A stretch of DNA of 64,000 bases from the NCBI GenBank assembly GCA_905331475.1, contig CAJNYU010002272.1, forward strand, positions 248,001-312,000. Direction: 5' to 3'. The position numbers and the translations under genes are program-made. This DNA is from Rotaria socialis (lineage: Eukaryota; Rotifera; Eurotatoria; Philodinida; Philodinidae). Shown here piece by piece: positions 49,901 to 63,772 of this stretch. Positions within the stretch are counted from its first letter, which is position 1, and every line of letters starts with the position of its first letter. The notes beneath the pieces were generated by a model that was not told where the DNA came from, did no database searches, and worked only from the letters and a program-made list of their open reading frames with translations.

Positions 49901-52900
49901 CATAAGCTGCTTTACGGCATGTACCGTTGGATTCATATGCTGTTAAATTACCATAGGAATCAATGCATCCATAATGTAATTCTCTATCCATTTTGACTAG
50001 CCAACTATATTCCATCTGTTTAGGAATGAATACAAAAAAAAATAATGATTAAAGAGAAGAGAAGAAAAAAGGTAATACTTCAATGAAGGATTAAGAAGAA
50101 CGAAACTATTTTAGTATTTAATACTGTGTAGAAGATAATATCAAATACGTGAGCGATGTGTCATGCATAAATGTTTAATTATTCAGAACAATTTAGGATA
50201 TCAAATACGGAAAACGTTACATTTTACAACTTTCATCTCTGCAAATGCCTTATCGTGGTAGGTAAATCTTACAAAAATCTTACGAACGAACTACTTTAAG
50301 TATCTTTCATCAGATTCTATGATTCATCGACAATTATACAAGTATTATATTTTCGTAAAACAATTTCTTCAAATAATTCAAATGATATGATTTTTCTTAA
50401 AAGCTGAAGTGTTTTCTAACTCTATCATCAAGTGTCTTACATCAATTAGGAATGTTACAGAACATCTTCATAACTCTATCGTTCTTGTTTCCAAAATTCT
50501 TTAGTTTTGAAAAAATTTTAAAAGTTACATGATTTTCTTAGTCTTTTTTTTTTGATATAATATAATCATACACATAGTTTGTTTTTTCTTAATTTTATTT
50601 ATCATTTAATAATATATTGCAGTTAGTTCAGTAGTTTTTTTTTATAATACTATAAAAATTTCTTACTCATCGATCGACAAGACTAAGAATATAATTAGTT
50701 TTCACGCGATTATAAGCGGCTTATTACGTTGATATTAAAATGTAAAGAAAAGCAACTACATGCAACTAATCGATACATACACGTTTACCAGAACCGCCCC
50801 TTCCTTCTCGAAATCCGATTGTATACCATACACAAGCAAACCTATATTTAAAAAGAACAAGAAAAGGTTCAATTTTCTCTTGATTTACATTTTGTTTCTT
50901 ACCAATGAGCAACAAGTACAAAAACACAAATCAATAATAAAAGTACTGCTGCACCATATTCTAAGTAATTATCTAATTTTCTAAAAACACGACCAAGACG
51001 GAGTAGACGTAAAACTTTTAATGCTGAAAATATACTTCCATAGCGCTGAAATATATCAATCTTTAAAAGAAAAATGACAAAGAAACAGATCAGAGTTTAT
51101 TTTATTTCAATAGTAATATTTTACTTCTTCAGCTTCTTGAAATGCATTAAAAACATCATATGGTAAACATGCTAATAAATCAATAACAAACCAACTTTTT
51201 AAATAAGTTTTCCGAATACGTTTGGGATCAGATATAACTTCTCCAGATTCTATAGATAATTAACAAGACAATCATGAAATAAAATATCTTAATCTAGTAT
51301 TTTGATTTTCTTACTTGTGTGTACATATGTTGTATGAAAATTTAATATAATATCAATAAAGAAAATAACATCAACAATGCTATCAACAACAAGTAATGGC
51401 ACATCATCTAATGATTTACTTCGAAATGCTGCATGATATGGTACTAATAGTGATGTATAAAATGTTAACAAAAGTATCACCCAATCCCATACAGTTTTAA
51501 ATGTGCAATAATGAAGAATTATATGTGGTGGTGTACTTGGTGCTTCTTGTCGATAACTCTATTAAAATGCAATAAGATAAATATATCAATTATATAGAAA
51601 ACAAGTGTTTGCAATTTACTGGCAATACTTCTGCACTCAAATTTAGTAACTGAAATAGAAAGTAAACAATATGACAATGTTATATTTATCTTTATTGGAT
51701 AAACATACATTAGGTAATTGAGATGGTTTCGTTGAATCAGTATGAGTTGATTTAGCATTTGGTGCAGCAAAATTCATTAATATTGATCGATTTCTTGTAA
51801 CCGATTTTGCTATACGTGCAAATTTACTAAGACCGCCTATTAAACAGTATTAATATTTAATTTTTAACTTTTAATTAAAATTAAAAATAAATAAATAGAA
51901 GCTAACCTTTCGTATCCTCAGTTTCAATAGGTTGTTTAAGTGCAGTAATATCTGTAAATGTACACAGATAGATCACCACTGTATCGCGTTCATTTGTTAT
52001 TGGAGCTATTTGCATAAATACCCATATTGGAGTTTCTATATATTAATCAATAATTTTAATTTATTGAAAAATACACAAAATAAATAAACATACTGTTCTT
52101 TTTGTATAAAAGAACTTCGACCTGTTCAATATGACAATTTTCTAATGCATCACGTATTTTTGCTTGTGTATCGCCGGTAGTTAGTTCACCATACATGAAA
52201 TTACACGTTGAACTTTTATTCATCAGATCAGCTCTTAAATAACCCGATATTTTTGTAAATCCATCATTTGAAAAAACTATTGGATAATCGACTATTTGAG
52301 CATTAGATAGTATGAACGCGGTGTCTAATTATTAAAAGATTAAAAAAAAATATGTTTTTGTTTTTAAGTTTTTCTTCGAAACTTTAAGATCCAATTTTTT
52401 TTACTAATCTAACTTATTATCAATGACGTATCAAATAGTGCACGCGATCTCCGGTATTTCGAAATGCTGAGATTTTTCTAATGATAAAACTAAAGACATT
52501 AGTTATTCTCAGTTAGAAATTCAGGGTGAGTCAGATGTTTTATTTCTATTCATTTTCTTTAATTGATTGTTTTCATTTGGTTTTCGACAGGTGCTGCTAG
52601 AAATGGCGTAGTGAACACATAGAAGAATATTATCAACATGAACGTTGAAGGCGAATTAATGAAAATGTATTTATATTTCCCATCGGATCACTCATTAGCT
52701 ATTCTAAAATAACATTTGTCGCCAATTCAGTTGTCTACATGTATAGCTACTCCTTCATCTAATGTGTATAGGGAAATTATCGGTGTGTGCATGTGAAAGT
52801 GCAACAGGAAATATTACTGTACTATTGTGCTCATTCCTCTTCAATAAGCGTAATAAGATAAGAAGTGAAGAAGTAAAAACTAACAATTAGACTATTTCTT

Positions 52901-53196
52901 TTGCATGAATAACTATGATTTCAACTGAAGGAAACAGCCGAAATCCTGTTTTATTTATTTCATTTGAATTCAAGTCAAAATAAATAACAGAAAAAAATTG
53001 TATATTGATGATATTTTGTAAGAAAACTGAAGTATTTTTGTGCTGATCATTATTATTTTGAATCATTCAAATTAACAAATATCGATTTTATCCAGGAAAA
53101 CAGAATGATATACTTACGGGCACCACTGCATTTGCGGATGATCGATTCAAGGAAGGTATTTTGAGGTGCAACCAAGCCACGCCGTGAGCCAGGCAT
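46970..53196 (-). CDS. EAG-type voltage-gated potassium channel (KCNH1/5 class)
   Basis: Fourteen minus-strand exons join in frame for 1,307 residues. Exon 53196-53118 encodes the PAS-cap start ([15 protein letters not shown]); the PAS domain (~15-140) has [17 protein letters not shown] and [13 protein letters not shown]-specific linker [15 protein letters not shown] precedes S1. S4 is [12 protein letters not shown]. The pore reads [10 protein letters not shown] and is followed by an S6 with [16 protein letters not shown]. The C-linker and cyclic-nucleotide-binding homology domain include [27 protein letters not shown] and [13 protein letters not shown]; a tetramerising coiled coil sits near 950-985. 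The C-terminus beyond it is a ~300-residue Ser/Pro-rich extension, making the protein longer than human KCNH1 (989). One exon is only 30 bp (51649-51620). Long introns lie at 50016-50780 and 52325-53117. PAS and linker sequences exclude ERG and ELK classes. Confidence 0.95.
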
Positions 53197-53317
53197 TAAT
53201 GCTCTAGCACTCGTCTAAATATACAAGTAATAGAAAACAAGAAAAAAGAAATAATCAAACATGAAGATAAAAGTCGAATGTCTATTGCTTTCTTTTCCTT
53301 GTTTATCTTTCGCTCTT

Positions 53318-53321
<4 letters not shown>

Positions 53322-53353
<32 letters not shown>
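53322..53353. repeat. (CT)n microsatellite
   Basis: A run of about 15 CT dinucleotides upstream of the EAG channel start. Confidence 0.9.
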
Positions 53354-53358
<5 letters not shown>

Positions 53359-56172
53359 TTCCCTGCCTCTTTTTTTTGTCGTTATCGATTTTAAGACGAC
53401 AATGGATCGAAAGTCGTCCAACTGCCTTTTACTCCGTTTTTCGAGGATTATGTTCGTTAGTAGCTCAACAGCGTGCCGTAATCACGAGGCTATAACAGCA
53501 TTGCTCTTTTTCTCTCTCTCTCTCTTTCTCTTCCCATTAAATTAGATGAAGAAGAAAAAAGTATAGTAACAAAAAAGCCAAAAGAGAGCGGCTAAGAAAC
53601 CATGGAATAGAAGAAAAGAGGAAAAAACGAGAAAAATGCAGAGAAAAGGTAAGAAAACAAAACAGATATACTTCACAATAGGAAAATGCATATTTATACT
53701 TAATGCGACCGGAACAAATTCGAGAGTTCTTTTTTTTTAAATAGAAATAGAAAAACGTCGGAAAGTTGAAGATCCTATATATATATACAGTTGTCTATCT
53801 ATAAAAAAAAATAGATTGTTTTTTTAATGGAACCTACTTGATTTTGTAATGGTAGGAGATGCATAGATGTCCAGTCGTTGCTGTTGATAATAATAGCGAC
53901 GACAATGATACACCTTCATTAATATGATTGATGCAAACAGACATAAATCTAGAAATAGATTGCTAAATTGAATTTTAATGTTACAACTGTTGAGGAGAAA
54001 ATTACTGATAGGTGGAGCTATTTGGAAGCACTGATAGTTAAGCACCCGTTTTTAATCGAATTAGTTTTCAATGCATTAGATTTCAGAAGATTAATGAGAG
54101 TAACCTTTATATTTCTCGTTACATTTTAAGTATCACTTTTGTTTGAACAAAAGACTAAAACTTTTTAAAAGATAACATAGAAAGAAAATGAAGATTATAC
54201 ATAGGAATTGGTGTATCTTTTCATGTGAATAGCTCCTTAGAATATTACAACACCTTTAACGTAATTGCTTTCTTTTGTTCACTATGCATACAAACACAGC
54301 AAAATACCAATGTTACTTTTGTTTCTTTCTTTCTCAGTCTAAATTTTTGTATAAGACTAAAAAGAATGTATCAAATACTTAACAGTCGTTCATCTTATTT
54401 GAATATTTCTCACTATTTTTAGTTTATATTAAAATTACACACATTTTAACTTTGATGATAACAATGAATGTCAAAATATTATTTTAGTATAATTTAGTGT
54501 TCAAATTAATTTCGTATTTTTCTTTTTTCTTAGCTATCAGCTAAATATTAGTTTTATTTAAAATGAAGATATTACCTGTTTAAATAGAATACGACTAGTA
54601 CTGATGATAGTAATAGCCATAAACCAACAAGAAATTAAAAGCGAACCAAAAATACAAAAGTTGCTAACTGGTTATTGTCGTTGTCGTCGTCATCGTCGCC
54701 AACCGTTAGGTTTACCTTACTGCTACAACTCAAGTATATTTGTAAGCTTTAATATATCATTGAAGACGCAAACAAAGCTATTCTTTTCATTTCTTTTATC
54801 ATTAATTTTCTTCTTCTTTTATTTATTTATTTATTAATTAAAATCTTTTATGTAGCTGATGAAACGTAGCAGAGAAAATGAAGCTACCGATGACGGCAGT
54901 GACATTGAATTAAAAGAAAAGAGAAAGTAAATGAGCATACTGCAAAGATAGCAAATAAGCTGATGAATTGTGTGAAGACGTGTGTCTGTCCGTGACGTTC
55001 ATCAGTCGTTGCTAAAATGATGATTTTCCCTTCGTTGCTCTTCTTTTCCTTACTTCCATTCCCTCTTACCTTGACGCCAATGCACACAAGTATACTTTCT
55101 CGCTTCTTTTGTCTCTAATCTAAGTGCATTTAACAGTGTGCCCGTGAGAAAATAAAGCAAAAGAGCGAGAAACGATATTTAGCTCGCTTTGAAACATTTT
55201 TCTTTGTTTTTGTTATTTGCTTGTCCTCTTTTTACTTTTTTCTTGTAGACACCTTTTCCCTTCTACTTCGATCAGATTACACACACATACATAAGCACAC
55301 ATGACTTGGTTAATTGACAAGAAAATTTGGACGATGAGAACATTCTATCTAACATTTTTCCGTATAGAAACAGATCAATGGTTCTTATCAAATATTGAAG
55401 TTTGTCCAACATAAACAGGAAGCATTATTCCTCGTTTTCTGTTTATTATTTACGTAGAGACAAAAAGTAATAGCAATAAAACACTTGAATGCAGAATAAT
55501 ATGTGCGTCATAGAGTAAAGATATTTTATACATGTAGGTAAGTATGTAAAACTAGCCAAGATTTAGCATAACGCGCAATTTCTTTTCTGATCACCGCTAA
55601 AAATGGAAAGGGAAAGAATAGAAGAAAAATGAGAAGCAATGACAACAACAACAACAACTATCGAGTTTCATTTGGACGTGCTTTTCCATAGTGATCCAGT
55701 AATAAAACGACAATTATAGAAGTGCGACGGATGCAAAAAAAAACCTTTGCAGTAATAGGTACCTCAATTGACACGTCAAACGTTATTATACTAAAGGATC
55801 AATTGATTAAAATACACCGTCGAATAACCATACTATTCAAATAAAAGTTTGTTTAACTTCAATTTAAATTTTTGTTTTCAAAGAACAAAAATAATCAGAA
55901 AGTAAAATCTTTCTGCCAGCAGGAATATCAACAGACAATATAAAGAACAGAATACAAAGAGAAAAAGGAGAAGTTAAAATAATGAACAGCTTGAAGAAAA
56001 TATCATACACCACACCAAACTAAAAGATGAAAAATAATTCTTTGTATTGAAAGAAAATAAGAAACATTTTCACGTGCCTCGTTATACATAATCATTATTA
56101 TATTATTGAGCCGTAACGATAAACGTCAAGCGTACATTTTTTATCGAATCCTTGACAGGAAATCCTACTAAT

Positions 56173-56197
56173 GCACACACACACACACACACACACA
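56173..56197. repeat. (AC)n microsatellite
   Basis: A run of about 12 AC dinucleotides in non-coding DNA. Confidence 0.9.
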
Positions 56198-59100
56198 TAC
56201 GCACACTTTCATTATTAGCTACTTTTTATGCTTCGATAAACACTTATTCTTTACTGTTACTGAACACCATTAGTCCTGCTGAAAGATTCCGAAGGATAAG
56301 AAGAAAACAGAGGCGAAACTACTGTATTATAGATGTTTTTATTTAGAAGTACAAAATAATTCATTGATACTGTTCACATGCTTTGACAATCAATGGTGTG
56401 ATACATTTTTATGTCCTAATCATTAAACATACTATATGGTGTGCATAATCAATCGAAAAAAACATGAAAGTATTTAAATATATAAGAAATAATAAAAAAA
56501 GCCCCTTGTGGCATAATCATCTATTGTAGGCATTCATGATTTTGATCGACAAGAAAATAGTTTTGTCTTTTTGTTAACTTTGCATAATTGATGATGATGG
56601 TGATGATGACAAAGATCAAACGATCGTCGACTTGGCATCGATAGAAACTTTACTTAAATCATAATTCTTATGAGGTTTTTGACTGAATTTGATATTTAAA
56701 AATGTTTTCTTCAAAAATGATTATGTTTTTTTCTAATCTAAATTGATCATTGTCGATGTTTTTACGATTTATTGAACGAAAATCTATTGTTTATATGCAT
56801 CGGACAATGCAAGAAATTTTGCCTGTTGTTATTCGATTCAATCTAGAAAGGACTTCGTTCATAGACCGAGCAAACAGCTGTAAAGTAATTATGTATTTTT
56901 TAATAAACTACAATTATTTATTATTTTTAAATAATTTATGAAGGTTACAAGTCTTATGCAAAAAAATGGTGACACTTCTCACCTGAAACTTAATTTATTA
57001 TTTTTAATAAATATGAAATTCGTTTATTTTTAGTTGAATTTTATATACAAATAACCATTGCAGAATTAACTCATCATAATCGCTCGATTTCTATTTCATC
57101 GATGTACTTGAAACAAAGCTTTATTCAAAAGAAACTATTAGTTCTTGAAATCCCTGATCAAGCTTTATTATACTCATGCATGGTGGGAAAAAACATCAAT
57201 AAATTTGAGTTATCGTTAAGCTCAACATCTTTTTTTTACTTATTAAATAAATAGAATAGAGAAATATATCTTTTGCCCATGCATTGTTCAATGTAAAATC
57301 TTTATAATAATTATTTATCTTTTGTAATATTCATGGAAGATATTTTAAAAGATAGATGATATTGATTCTTTTATTTTGATTAAAATTGTGTATGAGCTTA
57401 TCGAGATTATGAGCTTGATCCAATAAATTTTAAAGAAAAAAATAATACCTTTTTCCTAGTTTAAACTATCATTGTTGAATGAAATACTCAGAGTATGATT
57501 ACAAACGATTCCTATCATTCAATCGAAAAATATACAAGTTGATTATTCGGCATCTAAATCTTTTTGTTTTATCAAGAAAATTTGAACGATAATCTTATTT
57601 CCTTAAAAATAAATCAACATAGCATAAGAATCTCTTTATACACTTGTCACAAGACTCATGTATATTCTGACTAAATAAACATCAATTCAAGTCAGATTCT
57701 CTCAACGCAGTCGTTTAATGACGTTACAAATATCAACATCATTTCCAAGAGATAATACTACTGTTTTAGGATCTTTGAAATATAATAAAGCAATCAACCA
57801 TTTTTGTTTTTAAGCAACTTTAAGTTTGCCTGACTATTCTCATTTCGTTGATAATACTATAACATTGGCGTTGTTTTATTTTATGTACAGGTGCGCTATA
57901 TTTGTTTTTTGTGCAAAAAGACCTCGCCACAAGATATCGTATTATGCAAAGCTTGCTATTAGCATTTTTCATTAGCAGAATTAAATAGAAAATGAAAAAC
58001 ATGAAATAATATTGACTGAATTCGAGAAGTGTCCAGAATCGCTGAATAATACATAAAATTTTAATTATTATTATTAATTACTTTTACTTTGTGAAGCTAC
58101 GGGGAACTATGATATTTCAGATAAATCCCATAGCGGCCTATTTAATATGGATAAAATACATGCTAGATAGTTTGATTATAATGAAAAATTTACGAATTAT
58201 TTATAGAACTCTTACACACAATATAAATCATTTGAGAATAATGAATTTTAATATTATAAAATCCCAAATGAAACTGCAAACACATATTTACATATCATAA
58301 ACAAAAACAAGAGTACTGGTATCTATTTATAGAACGATATACCTTTGCCAACTACTCATTGCTACAGATTAGTAAAAATAGATAAACTAATAGTTTTCAT
58401 ATTCATCTAAATTTTTGAAAACTGATTAGCCTGATCATAGAAGCACTGCCATTATTTATTCGTATTATGAAAATAATACAACAAATCAATTAATCAATCG
58501 AATTTTCTTCTAATTAAATAAATTCCAAGTATTTATAATAAGAAGGAAACCAGTCTGAAAACATGAATAATAAAATACATGAACAAATAATTATATTCTT
58601 TTGTCATCTTCTATATCTCTAATGTATTTCAAGAATAATAATTTCTTATACGATATTATTTTCGTTTATTATTGAAACTGAAAAATGCGGTTCAAATGGT
58701 GCAACTATAATATTTTGTAAATAAATTCAGATCAGCTAACTCATTAGATAACCTTTGAAATTAAACACTCAAATGAGAAATATTCGATGCAATACTGTCT
58801 GAGTTTTGACAACTCTATGAGTTTTATTTAAAAACACAGTTTTCTACAATTACAAGATAAATTGAGTGCATTTCATATCAATAAAAATCATCAGAAACAA
58901 ATTAACAATATGCAGTGAAACCTTTTCTAATATCTTTCGTATAAGTGATCATACAAATTCGCTGAGTACATGAAACTAGATAGAAGCTATTTTTCTTACT
59001 TATATGTAAAAATATGTAGGATAACTAGATATTTTCCATTCAAATATGATTAATCCACCAGAAAATAGTTCCTAGAATTAGTAAAAATAACTTTTTTTTA

Positions 59101-62100
59101 GCGCCATCAAGCCTACTTCAGTTGAGAAATGAGAACCATTTTGATTAAGGTGATTCCACTATCCCTCAGCTAATCGTACCTGGAAGCAGTATCTTAGATT
59201 ATAGAGTCTATCAAAACTTGTTTATTATTGATATTGCTCTTCAAATGTCAAAGTTCTCTAATGAGTTATTTTCGAAAAGAAGCTCAATGACGGTATCTAC
59301 GTGGTGCATATTTACAATATAACGGATATTATCATACACTGTAATGCACATAAAATGACCATAATGACATGTTAATGTAATCTATGGTGTTATTACTCAC
59401 GGTTTATTCATTAGATAGATATCTTGATCTTCTAAAAGTTATCATTTTTTCAATAAATTATTGGTTATTAAACAGTTAATTAATCACCTACATCATTTTC
59501 TCCTAAATAAATCTAATAATAGATATGAAATTTCTTTGTCTATCTCGTGAGGGGTCTTGATGCACTTGATTTCGTTTAGAAGAAGAAAAAAGAGTTATTC
59601 ACTATAATCAATTGTGATCAAAGAATTGTTCAGTGACCAATAATGGATTGAAAAACTTATGAATTATATGGTGTGCAAATATTATTCGATCAAAACAAAA
59701 TTGCAAGTACAACATTGCACGATGACGTTATTAAGTGCATTATTTATGAATCATGATACAAGATAATGTCGACTTTTGCCGAGTATATGTTTCAAAACAC
59801 GGACTTCACTGTGAAAACTCATAGAACTTACTAGTTATAATTAAGATTTTATCTATAGTAGCATTTACTTTTTCATCGAAAAACTGTCTATGAACGTGAA
59901 CATAAATAAACACAGAATCATCTATGTGATGGATTAAACATGGCCTTTCTTTTTATTGATCTTTTTTATTACTGTGATTATTTAGTGACTCGATAGCTCA
60001 TGTCTACTAGTGAACAAACAAAAAGCAGTGTAAGTGCTGGGCTGGTGAACGCCACATGAAAAATCGTATTCTATGTTAATTTTCGTTCCGTTTATTTCAA
60101 TTGTGAACGATGGAAGAGTCATGTTAAAGACTTGACTATATTTATCGGCGTAAAACACTGATTTCATGTATAGCTATTTGTAATCTACTACATTTGTACG
60201 AGAAATTAGAAAAGATTCGAATATTATAGGAAGAAAACATCCTTGTTTCAAATAGCAGACATCAAAGGTTTCTGTTGTTACCTTTGAACACTTAGAAATC
60301 GAACATATTATCCAACTTAACAATTTCTGATCTTCATCTATTACGGAGTATTAGAAGATTTTGATACTTTTTGAAGTTCATCAGCAGTCATGACTTATTG
60401 AATCTTCTTTGAGATGTTTACAACATATTTTCCTGGAAAATCGTTAATTCAAATAAACTTTTGTAATCTTAATAATTCAATTACTGTTACCTGTCATATT
60501 AGTTTTAAATAGAGAGAATATCAGAAGTATACAAATGCAAAAATATGCATGATCAATTTTATGAATCTTCTTGAAGAAGTTTCTTGGGCAATTTACAAAT
60601 AGAGTTTGAGTAAATTGAAGCTAATACTGATGTGTACAAGTTAGCAAAACTCAAGTTTTCATCATTGATTTCTTGAAAGACTAAATGTCAGGGATAGAAG
60701 CCCTCCTACCATTTTTAATTCCACAAGAAGAACTTTCATTTAAAAAAAATAAAAAAGCAGAATTTAAAAACAATTAAACTTGTCTTTTAATAGTGGTTGT
60801 ATGTCTTAGCTAAATTTTGACATAAACATTGAAATAGCTTTTGAACAATTCTATGTTAAGTGCTAACATTTTCACAAGGAACTACAAGGAATTATACACC
60901 TATTGTGCGAACTTTTTAGTCAGATTCTTTTCTCTTGATAACAGATAGTTTCTTAGTTGAAGTCGAGCTTTGCCAAATATAGATTGATATGCAATACTAC
61001 CCGTAGTAGTTAATGTTATAAGTGCATTTCATTCAAAATCCATTTAAAAGAAGCAAGCTTCCTAGATACTCTACTAGATACTCGAGAAAAAACAACTTGA
61101 AACTATATAAATGATTGATATGTAAAATAAATGTCATTCACTGCTTCACCTTAGAAAGCTTACGCAATATTTTTTTTATCCCATCTAGCGCTGAACTAAA
61201 AACTAAAAGAATGTTATATCTTATACTATGAAATTGAAGATCGTGAATAATGTTTCAGTTTAATTATTTCAAAACAAATGATTATTATGTTGCAATAAGG
61301 TTAAAATTTACTTCAGTATTATTCGCTCGGTTTATTGAACTGTGCAGGTCTCCCTATATTTTGGGTTCGTGTTTATATTGCGTTTGATGGCTATTGATAA
61401 TTATGTTTTATTGTAAATGCAGTCAAAGACACTATATGAGTAGAGTCAACTCATCTATATAGAAAAAAAAAAGAAATCAAGTCTTAGAATAAAGTAAATA
61501 TTTCGATCATTTTTTAGTATTAATACATTTATCAATACTTTTAATCACAGATGTATATTGACAATTGAAAATGTATTCATTTCAAAATCATTACTGATGA
61601 GCAGCTGTTTAATAAAAAAATGATTTTGTGATAAAAATCACTATGCGCGTGCAATTTGTCATACACCATAATAATATCAATGATTCACTTCACTGATCAA
61701 CTTTACAGATGTGCTCAAAAGTTACACAAAAAGTTCATGCCTACTAGAAACATCACGAGAGTGTAATTTTACTATAGAATTTTTGATTCATTTTTAAAAT
61801 AAGTTTTAGATAGACAAGTGAGTTATTTATGGAAATAATTACTCAATTGAAAATTATCTTGTTAACGTATATTTCTTTTTCTTCTATGGTTTCCATAAAT
61901 TTTATCTTAATTTTTTTTTCATTTCTTTTAGTAATTGTTTCAAATGAATTGAGAATATTCTATCTCAAACATTTCCGATATCGCTTTGTAATATTTTGAG
62001 CACTGATTATGTAATAACTTCCTTTATCTTATGTCACAATATATCAATTGATCAAATTATAGTATATATTATTTTTTCCAAATCAAACAAGTTAGCTGTC

Positions 62101-63306
62101 AATATGATTTCGATACGACTAACAAATTCTCATTGACATCGTATTGTTAAGCAAATTTATAGAATACAATCTTGTTTCGTTCACTTATTAATGAAAGTAA
62201 CGGTTCAGTTTGCCTAATGCTTTTTCTCTGATTGCCCATGAATTGAAACAAAAAAAAGAAAAGAACGGCAGCCAGACAGTCAGACTGTGATAGCGCTACT
62301 TCACCGCCTTCTTCTTTTGTTTCTCTGTCATTAAAATAGCCCAGTAATCCGTTTGAAAATACTAATAATGGTCACAATTGATGTCGTCAGTTGTAAACGA
62401 TAAGCAAAGCGGAAAAGATAATAAATGATGCCACCTTAGTCTCTTCCATTGAGTATGGTTGACAAATTAGTCAACATATAATTGAACTGTAGATTAACTG
62501 TTAACAACATAAAACAATATAAATATATATATTTGTTTAACCAACACTATACATTTGACATGAACGCTTCATCTTCTGCTTCGTTCAATATTTGCTTATC
62601 AAACTTGATGCATCTTAAACAAAAAGTCAAAGTAATTCGAAGAAAATTTCATCTGAAATTGGATGAGCATGTTTACAAGACACATGTCGGACATTCGACC
62701 TAATCATTTTTCATGCAGGTGTAGTGAAAAAGAAAAAAGCTTTAATAAAATCATGAGATTATTTGAATAACGAGCATTTATTGCATCATGCTTATTTGTT
62801 GGTGTAAGTATTCTCAAGAGTCTCGTACATTCATTTTGTGTGTCGAAATGAGCAACAGAGCATGAACGAAAGGTTAATCAATGTGGCACCAGAAGTTGCA
62901 GAGAATATGGTACGCACGCACGAACGGCTATTGTTCATACAGATGAACTTTCTCACTAGCATTCACTGACTTATTTTAATGAGTATACCTTTCTCTCTAG
63001 TACACATAGCATACGTTGAAAAAAAACGAGAAAAAAAAACAGAAAAGAAACTATATTCATATGTACGTATGTCCATTTTCTCGTATGGTAATCTTCTATT
63101 TGGAAATGACACCTTTCTTTTTCTTTCTCTCACCATCTCAGCACTAGTCTAGAATAGTTATCATATGTCTACATATGAATGCGTGTGTAGAGTTTATTGT
63201 TGATAGTATCATTATTTCTCATGGTGATATATGATAGACAGAGGCACTTGAGTGAGATGATGATTTGCTTCGACGAGCATAAATGAGATTCACTTCTATA
63301 AATCGA

Positions 63307-63371
63307 TTCGATCATTATCAATTTTTTTTCTAACATTAATCGATCATTATCAATTTTTTTCTAACATTAGT
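63307..63371. repeat. 32-bp direct tandem duplication
   Basis: A unit reading TCGATCATTATCAA, a T-run, then CTAACATTA occurs twice head to tail, differing by the T-run length and one base, with a third partial TCGATCAT following. Confidence 0.85.
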
Positions 63372-63730
63372 CGATCATGAACTTGTTTTCAGTTTTTTTT
63401 GAGTAATATATTTATATTACAATTATAGCTCGCTTTCTTTACCTTGGAACATATATCATTACTAATTTCTTTATTATCAACAGTCTCGTGCCTCTTAATC
63501 AAACCTTGGCATAAGTTATGCTTATAAACATTTGTTTGTTCAAATATACATACTCAACAGCTTGTACAGCCTAAAAGCTGCATCAGCTTGCACATATTCT
63601 ATCGATATAGAAAAAAAGAAGTATAAGGAAGGACAAAAGTGATTATCATTTTCTATTTGATTATAGATTGACAGTTAACTGTTTATCGTTGATCAACAGA
63701 TCACTGCTGGATTGTTGTCGACAATACAAA

Positions 63731-63772
63731 TATCTCTTTCTATATATATATATATATATAGAAAAAGAGATA
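63731..63772. repeat. TA-rich palindrome (hairpin)
   Basis: Left arm TATCTCTTTC and right arm GAAAAAGAGATA flank a 20-bp TA run. The whole 42 bp folds as one hairpin or cruciform with a 2-nt bulge. Confidence 0.8.

Noticed and set aside
53261..53545. Leu/Ser-rich 94-codon frame
   Set aside because: It runs through the CT microsatellite, which creates alternating Ser-Leu codons.
57045..57244. Stop-free stretch with ELTHHNRSISISSMYLK
   Set aside because: Possible exon relic, but no start, no partner exons and no recognised family.
59982..60167. Minus-strand 61-codon frame containing FTIEINGTKINIEY
   Set aside because: Short and isolated with no recognised family; not enough to call a gene.
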